The position numbers were made by a program, and so were the translations under genes. A stretch of 64,000 nt of DNA from assembly GCF_003063575.1 (NCBI RefSeq), contig NZ_NESC01000007.1, forward strand, positions 62,001 to 126,000, read 5' to 3'. Below are positions 15,200 to 23,044 of this stretch, one piece after another (the stretch's first letter is position 1; the number at the start of each line of letters is the position of its first letter). The notes beneath the pieces were generated by a model that ran no database searches, was not told the origin of the DNA, and saw nothing but the letters and a program-made list of their open reading frames with translations. Source of the DNA: Limnohabitans sp. Jir72 (GTDB lineage: Bacteria; Pseudomonadota; Gammaproteobacteria; Burkholderiales; Burkholderiaceae_C).

Positions 15200-18061
15200 A
15201 TGATCCCCATCCTGCAAGAAACCCCATCCACTTGCCCCTATTGCGGCGTGGGCTGTGGCGTGATCATCGAGTCACTCGGCGCTCAAATCACCGGTGTGCG
15301 CGGTGACCCGGATCACCCGGCCAACTTCGGCCGTTTGTGCACCAAAGGCCAGTCGCTGCACCTGACGGCCGCACCGCAGGTCACGGCGCAAACCCGTTTG
15401 CTCACCCCCCAGTGGCGGCCCGTGCGGGGCCAGACAACGCAAGCCCTGGACTGGGACGCCGCCATGGACATGGCCAGCCAACGCCTGGCCGCCATCGTGC
15501 ACAACCACGGCCCTGACGCTTTGGGCTTTTACATCTCGGGCCAGCTGCTCACCGAGGACTATTACGTCTTCAACAAACTGGCCAAGGGTTTGCTGGGCAC
15601 CAACAACATCGACAGCAACTCGCGCCTGTGCATGAGCAGCGCCGTGGCAGGCTACAAGATGACCTTGGGGGCCGACGCCCCGCCCGCTTGCTACGAGGAC
15701 ATCGCGCACGCGCAGTGCCTGTTCATCGCGGGCAGCAACGCGGCTTGGGCGCACCCGATTTTGTTTCGCCGCATCGAAGACGCCAAACGCGCCAACCCGG
15801 CGCTCAAGATGGTGGTGGTCGATCCGCGCCGTACCGACACCGCCGACATGGCCGATTTGCACCTGGCCATCCAGCCCGGCACCGATGTGATGCTGTTCCA
15901 CGGCCTGCTGCACATCATGCTGGCCCAAGGCTGGACGCAAGCCACCTACATCGCCGCCCACACCCAAGGTTTTGAAGCCCTGCAAGTGCTGGTGGCCGAC
16001 CACACGCCACAGCATGTGGCGCAGATTTGCGGCGTGCCCGAAGCCGATCTTTACACTGCTGCCCGCTGGTTTGCGGGTGTGCAAGACGATCGCATCATGG
16101 GGGCAAGCGCTGACCGCACCCCCACCCTCAGCCTGTATTGCCAGGGTTTGAACCAGTCGAGCAACGGCACCGCCAAAAACGCGGCGCTCATCAACCTGCA
16201 CCTGGCCACACAGCAAATCGGCCGCCCCGGTGCAGGCCCCCTGTCGCTCACTGGCCAGCCCAACGCCATGGGCGGGCGCGAAGTGGGTGGCATGGCCAAC
16301 CTGATGTCGGCCCACCGCGACCTGGCCAACCCGCAGCACCGCGCCGAAGTGGCCGCGCTTTGGGGTGTGACCGACGTGCCCGCCAAGCCCGGCCTCACGG
16401 CCGTGGAGATGTTCGAAGCTGCGGCCGACGGGCAAATCAAAGCCCTGTGGATCGCTTGCACCAACCCCGCGCAGTCCATGCCCGACCAGACCACCGTGCG
16501 CCGCGCACTGCAACGCGCCGAATTCGTGGTGGTGCAAGAGGCCTTTGCCACGGCTGCGACATGCGACTACGCCGACCTGCTCTTGCCCGCCACCACCTGG
16601 GGCGAAAAAGAAGGCACAGTGACCAACAGCGAGCGGCGCATCAGCCGGGTGCGTGCCGCCGTCGCAGCGCCTGGGCAAGCCCGTGCCGATTGGACCATTG
16701 CAGCAAACTTGGGCCAACGCTTGGCGGCGTTGCTGGGCCGTCCGCAAGACGCCCGTCTGATGCACTACCCCACGCCCGAGTCGGTCTGGAACGAGCACCG
16801 CGAAAGCACCCGGGGGCGCGACCTGGACATCACGGGCCTCAGCTATGCCCAACTGGAAACCGCTGGCCCCGCCCAATGGCCGCTGCCCGAAGGGGCCAGC
16901 ACCGGGCAAGACCGCTTGTATGCCGATGGGCGATTCCCCACGCCGGACAGCCGCGCCCGTTTTGCTGCCGTGAGCTGGCAGCCCGTGGCCGAAGAGCGCG
17001 TGTCGCAGTTCCCGTTTTCGCTGACCACCGGCCGCCTGCGCGACCAGTGGCACGGCATGACCCGCACCGGCACCGCAGGCCGCTTGTTTGCCCACAGCCC
17101 CGAGCCTTGCGTGCAAATGAACCCGCAAGACGCCCAGCGCCTGGGCCTGCAAGACAGTGATCTGGTGTTGGTGCGCAGCAAGCGCGGCAGCCTGGTGCTG
17201 CCAGTCCAAGCCAGCGCGCAAGTGGCGGCTTCGCAAGCCTTCATCGCCATGCACTGGGGCCCTGAAATCCTCAGTGGGCGCGATGCCCAAGGCGAAGCGG
17301 GTCTGGGCGTGAATGTGCTCACCACATCGAGCTATTGCGCCACCTCCAAACAACCCGAGCTGAAACACGCGGCGGTGCAAATCACCCGCGCCGCACTGTC
17401 CGCCGATGCCACTTGGCAAGTGACAGCCATGGCCTGGCTGCCCAGCGACACCGTCTGGACGGTGCGCCAGCAATTGCAAAAGCTGCTGCCGCAATTCGAT
17501 TTTGCTTACCTGGTGCCCTTCACCGATGCCCACGCCGCCCTGAGCGACCAGACACCGCGCACCGGTTTGCTCCTGCGTGCGGCCTGCAGGCAGCCTGCCC
17601 ATGCCACGCTGCTGCACACCGTGGCCGAGGCACTGGGCCTGAACCACCCCGCCACCCTGCACTACCAAGACGCGGTGCGCATGCAACGCCGCTCCGTGCA
17701 TCTGAGCACGCCCGACACCCAAGGCCTGCGCAGCCTGCAAGGCTTTCTGGTGGCAGGCGACAGCCGCTCAGGTCGCTGGCTCAAGACCTTGTTGCAAGAC
17801 GCCACGCCGCTCCAATGGCCCGCCCGACAGTGGCTGATGTCGTCCGACGCCCCCCCCGAAGGCGCAACGCCGGTCAGCCGCCAAGTTTGCAGCTGCCTCA
17901 ACGTGCGCGAAAACGCCATTGCCGCGTGCCTGCAAAACCAAACTGGCAGTGAAGACCAACGCTTGACCCTGCTGCAAAGCCAGCTGCGCTGCGGCACCCA
18001 ATGCGGCTCCTGCGTGCCCGAGTTGCGCCAAATCATCCGACTCGTGCCTCAGCCCACATGA
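15200..18061 (+). CDS. nasA: Assimilatory nitrate reductase catalytic subunit with C-terminal [2Fe-2S] domain
   Basis: A 953-residue molybdopterin enzyme that reduces nitrate to nitrite in the cytoplasm. The N-terminus has the [4Fe-4S] site CPYCGVGCG with a fourth Cys in RLCTKGQ. The middle is the bis-MGD domain (SNGTAKNAALINLHLA, QPNAMGGREVG), then the molybdopterin dinucleotide-binding domain (TTGRLRDQWHGMTRTG). The last ~60 residues are a BFD-like [2Fe-2S] domain (VCSCLNVRENAI ... CGTQCGSC), as in NasA of gamma- and betaproteobacteria. ATG 15200 was chosen; a TTG 6 bp upstream is possible. No strong ribosome binding site. Confidence 0.94.
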   Translation: MIPILQETPSTCPYCGVGCGVIIESLGAQITGVRGDPDHPANFGRLCTKGQSLHLTAAPQVTAQTRLLTPQWRPVRGQTTQALDWDAAMDMASQRLAAIVHNHGPDALGFYISGQLLTEDYYVFNKLAKGLLGTNNIDSNSRLCMSSAVAGYKMTLGADAPPACYEDIAHAQCLFIAGSNAAWAHPILFRRIEDAKRANPALKMVVVDPRRTDTADMADLHLAIQPGTDVMLFHGLLHIMLAQGWTQATYIAAHTQGFEALQVLVADHTPQHVAQICGVPEADLYTAARWFAGVQDDRIMGASADRTPTLSLYCQGLNQSSNGTAKNAALINLHLATQQIGRPGAGPLSLTGQPNAMGGREVGGMANLMSAHRDLANPQHRAEVAALWGVTDVPAKPGLTAVEMFEAAADGQIKALWIACTNPAQSMPDQTTVRRALQRAEFVVVQEAFATAATCDYADLLLPATTWGEKEGTVTNSERRISRVRAAVAAPGQARADWTIAANLGQRLAALLGRPQDARLMHYPTPESVWNEHRESTRGRDLDITGLSYAQLETAGPAQWPLPEGASTGQDRLYADGRFPTPDSRARFAAVSWQPVAEERVSQFPFSLTTGRLRDQWHGMTRTGTAGRLFAHSPEPCVQMNPQDAQRLGLQDSDLVLVRSKRGSLVLPVQASAQVAASQAFIAMHWGPEILSGRDAQGEAGLGVNVLTTSSYCATSKQPELKHAAVQITRAALSADATWQVTAMAWLPSDTVWTVRQQLQKLLPQFDFAYLVPFTDAHAALSDQTPRTGLLLRAACRQPAHATLLHTVAEALGLNHPATLHYQDAVRMQRRSVHLSTPDTQGLRSLQGFLVAGDSRSGRWLKTLLQDATPLQWPARQWLMSSDAPPEGATPVSRQVCSCLNVRENAIAACLQNQTGSEDQRLTLLQSQLRCGTQCGSCVPELRQIIRLVPQPT

Positions 18062-18115
18062 AGTGCGCATACCCATATAACCAACAGTTATCTGACTTCC
18101 TTCACAATTCATCTC

Positions 18116-19018
18116 ATGGGTATCAGCCACTACATCAAGGACATCGGACGCGGCAAAGACGGCGCACGCGCACTCGGTCGCGAGCAAGCCGCCGACCTGA
18201 TGGGTCAAATCCTTGACCAACAGGTGAGTGACCTGGAGTTGGGCGCTTTTTGCATCGCCATGCGCATCAAGGGCGAAACGCCCGAAGAGATGGCCGGTTT
18301 TCTGGACGCCACGCACGCTCGGTTGAACAAAGTTCATACGGGACAAGCACCCACCGTGGTGCTGCCCAGCTACAACGGGGCACGCAAGCTGCCGGTGCTC
18401 ACGCCCTTATTGGCCCTGTTGCTGGCGCGCGAAGGCATGGCCGTGGTGGTGCACGGCAGCACCACCGAAGACAAACGCGTGAGCAGCCAAGCAGTGCTGG
18501 CCGAGTTGGGCATTGGCGCATGTGGTCCCTCAGCCCAAGTGCACACAGGTGAAGTGGTGTTCGCGCCCACCGGTGTACTGAACGCCGGGCTGGAGCGACT
18601 GCTGGCTGTGCGCCGCGTGGTTGGCCTGCGCAACCCTGGCCACAGCCTGGTCAAACTCATGAATCCCAGTGATTCAGAAAATGCGCTGGTGGTGGGCAGC
18701 TACACCCACCCCGAATACCTGCAGTCCATGTCGAACACCTTCGCATTGACTGGTCAACACGCCCTGCTGCTGCGCGGCACCGAAGGTGAGCCTGTGGCCG
18801 ATGCACGGCGCACACCCGCCATGGATGTTTTCAAACAAGGCCAAACCCTGCGCGTGCAGGAACAGCAAGAAGGCTCGCTTGCCAAAATGCCCGAGCTGCC
18901 CAGCATTGAAGCTGCAGCCACAGCGGTCTACATCGAACACGTTTTGCAAAACCTGCTGCCGGTGCCTGCGCCGATTGCGCGGCAAGTTCAACACATCCTC
19001 CATGAGATGAAAGCATGA
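18116..19018 (+). CDS. ybiB: YbiB-like DNA-binding protein (TrpD2 family)
   Basis: A 300-residue protein of the TrpD2/YbiB family, resembling anthranilate phosphoribosyltransferase (N-terminal helical bundle, then VVLPSYNGARKLPVLTPLLALLLAREG and TTEDKRVSSQAVLAELG). YbiB binds nucleic acid and has no known phosphoribosyltransferase activity. It sits inside the nas cluster and overlaps cobA by 4 bp; its role in nitrogen assimilation is unknown. Confidence 0.85.
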   Translation: MGISHYIKDIGRGKDGARALGREQAADLMGQILDQQVSDLELGAFCIAMRIKGETPEEMAGFLDATHARLNKVHTGQAPTVVLPSYNGARKLPVLTPLLALLLAREGMAVVVHGSTTEDKRVSSQAVLAELGIGACGPSAQVHTGEVVFAPTGVLNAGLERLLAVRRVVGLRNPGHSLVKLMNPSDSENALVVGSYTHPEYLQSMSNTFALTGQHALLLRGTEGEPVADARRTPAMDVFKQGQTLRVQEQQEGSLAKMPELPSIEAAATAVYIEHVLQNLLPVPAPIARQVQHILHEMKA

Positions 19019-19794
19019 ACACACCCCTTCACGGCCGCTGCACCTTGGTCGGTGCAGGCCCGGGCGATCCGGAGCTGCTGACCCTCAAAGCCGTCAAAGC
19101 CATTGCCAGCGCCACGCTCGTCCTGGTGGACGATCTGGTCAACGACGCCGTGCTCGAACACGCCTCGCCCACCGCCCGCATTGTGCATGTGGGCAAGCGC
19201 GGCGGCTGCAAGAGCACGCCGCAGACCTTCATCGACAAGCTGATGATCACGGCCGTGCAGGAAGGCGAGCATGTGGTGCGCCTCAAGGGCGGCGACCCGT
19301 TCATCTTTGGCCGGGGCGGCGAAGAGGTGGCGCATTTGCGCGCTGCGGGCATCGATGTGGAGGTGGTCAATGGCATCACTTCAGGCCTGGCCGGCATGAG
19401 CAGCTTGGGCGCACCGCTGACCCACCGGGAACACGCGCATGGCGTGGTGTTTGTGACGGGCCATGCCAAACCCGGCGACAGCGGCACCGACTGGGTGCAG
19501 TTGGCCATCACGGCCCACCAGGCCAAGCTGACGCTCGTGATCTACATGGGCGTGAGCAGCCTAGACCACATCAGCCAAGGCTTGCTGAAAGGCCTGCCTG
19601 CGCAGACCCCTGTGGCCGTGGTGCAGCATGCCAGCTTGCCCACACAGCGCCAGGCACTGACCACACTGGGTGAACTGGTGGCCACCGTTCAACACGAAGG
19701 CTTGCAAAGTCCCAGCATCATCGTGGTGGGCGATGTGGTGCAAGGGGCGCGGGCGTGGGCTGGACAGCCAAACGTCCCACAAAAAGTGGCCTGA
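19015..19794 (+). CDS. cobA: Uroporphyrinogen-III C-methyltransferase (siroheme synthesis)
   Basis: A 259-residue SUMT: VGAGPGDPELLTLKA near the N-terminus, VRLKGGDPFIFGRGGEE and a VTGHAKPG segment. It makes precorrin-2, the precursor of the siroheme used by NirB, which explains its place at the end of the nas operon. It has no CysG-type oxidase/ferrochelatase domain, so those steps are encoded elsewhere. Confidence 0.94.
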   Translation: MNTPLHGRCTLVGAGPGDPELLTLKAVKAIASATLVLVDDLVNDAVLEHASPTARIVHVGKRGGCKSTPQTFIDKLMITAVQEGEHVVRLKGGDPFIFGRGGEEVAHLRAAGIDVEVVNGITSGLAGMSSLGAPLTHREHAHGVVFVTGHAKPGDSGTDWVQLAITAHQAKLTLVIYMGVSSLDHISQGLLKGLPAQTPVAVVQHASLPTQRQALTTLGELVATVQHEGLQSPSIIVVGDVVQGARAWAGQPNVPQKVA

Positions 19795-19796
19795 TT

Positions 19797-20126
19797 TCAG
19801 CCCCAGCTGCGCGTGAGCAGCTCATCGAGGGCATCGGCGATCACCTGCCCCTGATCGGCCAGATTGCCCACACACGGGCCCAACTGGTCGTTGCGCACAG
19901 ACACTGTGTCCAGCGGGTGCAAGACCAGCGTTTGCCCCTTGATTTTGAACACCGGGTTCATGCGCGTGCCAGCCACTTTGGCCCCGGCCGGCAAGGCCGA
20001 GCGCAGCACGAGTGGCACCACGACCCGGCGGCGATAACCATCAAACAGCGAAGACTGCACCAACACCACCATGGGCACGGTGGCCCGCATGAGGCCAGGG
20101 TTCAGATGAACGTCGTATTGGGGCAT
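19797..20126 (-). CDS. ccdB: CcdB-family toxin
   Basis: A 109-residue protein starting MPQYDVHLNPG, with RRRVVVPLVLRSALP and the C-terminal LADQGQVIADALDELL, in line with CcdB gyrase poisons (about 100 residues). The ATG lies 13 bp after the ccdA-like stop; in-frame GTG codons just upstream are alternatives. Its stop lies 2 bp from the convergent cobA stop. Confidence 0.8.
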   Translation of the reverse strand: MPQYDVHLNPGLMRATVPMVVLVQSSLFDGYRRRVVVPLVLRSALPAGAKVAGTRMNPVFKIKGQTLVLHPLDTVSVRNDQLGPCVGNLADQGQVIADALDELLTRSWG

Positions 20127-20139
20127 CACACCATCCACT

Positions 20140-20385
20140 TCAAAGCGTGGAATGGTCGTCGGCGTAAGAGCCCGCCACATCGTGCAAGGCATTCCAGTCG
20201 GCCACGGTCCGCTGCGCCTGTTCACGGTGTTGCTGGCGCGACTGACGTTCAGAGACCACATACGCCTGCAGCATTTCTTCGACCTTGGCCGAGAGGTTGC
20301 CGCAATAAGCGCGGGACTCTTTCACCAGCGCTTCGCTGAGCGAGAGGTTGACCGGTTTTTTGGCGATGGATTCGAAAGTTGACAT
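20140..20385 (-). CDS. ccdA: CcdA-family antitoxin
   Basis: An 81-residue protein (MSTFESIAKKPVNLSLSEAL) with the N-terminal ribbon-helix-helix DNA-binding strand and a charged C-terminal tail ending VADWNALHDVAGSYAD, the toxin-binding end of CcdA. It precedes ccdB in the usual order. Confidence 0.82.
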   Translation of the reverse strand: MSTFESIAKKPVNLSLSEALVKESRAYCGNLSAKVEEMLQAYVVSERQSRQQHREQAQRTVADWNALHDVAGSYADDHSTL

Positions 20386-20412
20386 GGCACGCACCCCCTT
20401 TGGGCATATTTT

Positions 20413-20431
20413 ATGCGCATTGCATGCGCAT
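20413..20431. promoter_or_regulatory. Predicted ccdAB operator
   Basis: Two copies of the palindrome ATGCGCAT separated by TGC lie 27 bp upstream of ccdA, next to a minus-strand TAAAAT that could be its -10 box. Paired short palindromes are typical targets of ribbon-helix-helix antitoxins. It is also upstream of the divergent flavoprotein gene. Confidence 0.6.
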
Positions 20432-20463
20432 GACTATTTTGCAAGCCAGCTACACTCTCCAGC

Positions 20464-21678
20464 ATGAACAAATGGGATGCTGTGATCGTGGGTGCCGGGG
20501 CTGCCGGCTTGTTTTGTGCCGGTGTGGCCGGTCAGCGCGGCCTGAAGGTGCTGGTGATCGACCACAGCGACAAGGTCGCTGAAAAGGTGCGCATCTCGGG
20601 TGGCGGGCGCTGCAACTTCACCAACCGGCTGCTCGACGCATCGGCACCGCAAAAACACTTCATCAGCCAAAACCCGCATTTCTGCCGCTCGGCCCTGTCG
20701 CGCTACACGCCACAGGATTTCATCGATCTGGTGCAAAAGCACGGCATCGCCTTCCATGAAAAGCACAAGGGTCAGCTGTTTTGCGACCACTCGGCCGATG
20801 ACATCATCGGCATGCTGCTGGCCGAGTGCGATGCCGGTGGCGTGACACTGCGCGCAGGCTGCAACGTGAAAACCGTGCGCCCCCTGGAGGGTGGGGGTTA
20901 TGAACTCGACACGCCCCAAGGCTTGCTCCAGACGGGTTCACTGGTGGTGGCCACTGGCGGGCTGTCCATTCCCAAGATCGGGGCCACCGGATGGGGCTAC
21001 GAGGTGGCCACGCAGTTTGGTCTGCGCTTGGTCGAGCGCCGCCCGGGTCTCGTGCCTCTGACCTTTGACGGCAGCACTTGGGCGCCTTATGCCCAACTGG
21101 CGGGGCTGGCCTTGCCAGTGGGCATTGAAACCGGCGAGAAGAAAAACCGCATGCATTTTGACGAGGATTTGCTGTTCACCCACCGTGGCCTGTCGGGTCC
21201 GGCGGTGCTGCAAATTTCAAGCTACTGGCAAGACGGCACACCGATCCGCCTGAACCTGGCCCCGGAGTTGAACTTGCCAGAGCGATTGCAAGAAGCCAAG
21301 CTGCGCTCCAAAAAACTTCTGGGCAATGAACTGGCCAGCCTGGTGCCCAGCCGCCTGGCCGAGGCCTGGGTCAGCCAGGACGCAGCTTTGCAACGCCCAT
21401 GTTCTGAAGTCCCCGACAAGGCGCTGAACAAATTGGCCGAGGCGCTGTCCAGCTGGGGTTTGACGCCCACGGGCAGCGAGGGCTACAAAAAAGCCGAGGT
21501 CACCCTGGGCGGGGTGGACACCCGCGATGTCTCTTCACAGACCATGGAATCCAAACAGCCCGGGCTGTATTTCATTGGCGAAGTGATGGACGTGAGCGGC
21601 TGGCTGGGCGGCTACAACTTCCAATGGGCCTGGGCCAGCGCACACGCCTGCGCGCAAGCCTTGAACACCCACCACTGA
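20464..21678 (+). CDS. NAD(P)/FAD-dependent oxidoreductase, YhiN/BaiN family
   Basis: A 404-residue flavoprotein (HI0933/TIGR00275 family). FAD site VGAGAAGLFCAGVAGQRGLKV near the N-terminus; KVRISGGGRCNFTN, GCNVKT, VVATGGLSIPKIGATGWGYEVA and the C-terminal GEVMDVSGWLGGYNFQWAWASA are family hallmarks. Substrate unknown. Monocistronic, divergent from ccdAB. Confidence 0.9.
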   Translation: MNKWDAVIVGAGAAGLFCAGVAGQRGLKVLVIDHSDKVAEKVRISGGGRCNFTNRLLDASAPQKHFISQNPHFCRSALSRYTPQDFIDLVQKHGIAFHEKHKGQLFCDHSADDIIGMLLAECDAGGVTLRAGCNVKTVRPLEGGGYELDTPQGLLQTGSLVVATGGLSIPKIGATGWGYEVATQFGLRLVERRPGLVPLTFDGSTWAPYAQLAGLALPVGIETGEKKNRMHFDEDLLFTHRGLSGPAVLQISSYWQDGTPIRLNLAPELNLPERLQEAKLRSKKLLGNELASLVPSRLAEAWVSQDAALQRPCSEVPDKALNKLAEALSSWGLTPTGSEGYKKAEVTLGGVDTRDVSSQTMESKQPGLYFIGEVMDVSGWLGGYNFQWAWASAHACAQALNTHH

Positions 21679-21688
21679 GCCCACGCCT

Positions 21689-23029
21689 TCAAGCCATGAA
21701 CGGCTTACCCGGCGCTGGCTTGACGTGCTCTGCGTCTTCTGCAGCCAGTGGTACACCCTCTTTGCGAAAACGCATGCCAATGTCAAACAACAAGTCGGAC
21801 ACCAAGCCCTTCTGACCGTTTTGCAAGTCGTTGATCCAGAAGCTGATTTCCAGCAAAACTTCGCTGGCGGAAATCGAACTGATCAACACATTGGCAGAGG
21901 GGGTGATCAGCACCCGAGGAAATGTCTGAAGCGACGCCAAAATCAAAGTTCGCGCTCGGGGGTAGTCGGCCATGTCGGCGATTCTCAAAGGGAACGAGAC
22001 ACGAAAATCGTCGTTGCTCAAAGTGTGGTTTTGCAATACGCCTTTGATCACGCTGCTGTTGGGGATCAGGCTTTCGGTGCCCACCGAGTCCCGCACCACC
22101 ACGGCCCGGCTGCTCAGTTGCACCACGCGTCCGGTGATTTGATTGATGGTCACATGGTCACCCACTTTCAATGCGCGTTCCAGCAAGACATACAGGCCGC
22201 TCACAAAATTGACCACAAACTCCTGCAAGCCAAAACCCAGGCCAATGCCCATGGCCCCGGCAAAAGCGGCCAGTGTTGTCAAGTCGACCCCTGAGCTGAC
22301 CAACACACCCACCAGCGTGAAAGCAAAAATGCCCATGCTGAACAAGCGGGTCAGGATCAAGGCATCGTTGGACTGGATCGTTTCGCGATGCGCATAGCGG
22401 CTGAGCAGTTGCCCGACAAGGTCGGCAATTTGTCCGGCCACCGTCAAGGCCACCACCCCCATGAGCAAGCCCTTGACGATATTGGCGCCCTTGAAAACTT
22501 GCGCGCCAATGGCAAATTCGATCGCATTGACCTCTTCGATCAGCGGCTCAAACAGGCCAAAAAACGTCAACACCGAAACGAGAACGACCGACCACTCCAT
22601 CAGGAACAGAAAAATCCGCAAGACCTCGTGCGGGTGCAAGACGTGCCGGAAAAACCAGCCCGCAGCGCGCACGGTCAGCACCCACAAAGTCAAAGACAGC
22701 ACCTTGCCCAGCACCATCAACTCATAGGGGATCAGCCCCAGCACTCGCCCCAATCCAAAGCAGGCGGCCATGCACAGAACCGCCACCAGGGCTGGCCCCA
22801 TCGTCTGCACGCCAGCGTGCAAAAGCCTCATCCAAGGGCCTTGCGCGGGCAAGCGCTTCATGAGCGCCCAACGCATCGCGTAACCCAATGCAATGCTCAG
22901 CAAACACAGGGCACATTGAAAAGCGAAGGGTCCGGGCTTCAGCGACAAGTAGGCGTGGTAGGCCATGGATTGGTAGAAACCATCTCCACTCATGACGACC
23001 TCGTCAATGCGCATAAAGTTCATGCTCAT
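21689..23029 (-). CDS. Mechanosensitive channel, MscS family
   Basis: A 446-residue membrane protein with about five or six N-terminal helices and an MscS domain: AAFAGAMGIGLGFGLQEFVVNFVSG (pore helix TM3), then LLERALKVGDHVTINQITGRVVQLSSRAVVVRDSVGTESLIPNS (beta domain). The N-terminal extension is longer than in E. coli MscS. 15 bp downstream of the patatin gene, so probably co-transcribed with it. Confidence 0.9.
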   Translation of the reverse strand: MSMNFMRIDEVVMSGDGFYQSMAYHAYLSLKPGPFAFQCALCLLSIALGYAMRWALMKRLPAQGPWMRLLHAGVQTMGPALVAVLCMAACFGLGRVLGLIPYELMVLGKVLSLTLWVLTVRAAGWFFRHVLHPHEVLRIFLFLMEWSVVLVSVLTFFGLFEPLIEEVNAIEFAIGAQVFKGANIVKGLLMGVVALTVAGQIADLVGQLLSRYAHRETIQSNDALILTRLFSMGIFAFTLVGVLVSSGVDLTTLAAFAGAMGIGLGFGLQEFVVNFVSGLYVLLERALKVGDHVTINQITGRVVQLSSRAVVVRDSVGTESLIPNSSVIKGVLQNHTLSNDDFRVSFPLRIADMADYPRARTLILASLQTFPRVLITPSANVLISSISASEVLLEISFWINDLQNGQKGLVSDLLFDIGMRFRKEGVPLAAEDAEHVKPAPGKPFMA

Positions 23030-23044
23030 GCGTCAACTCCTGCC

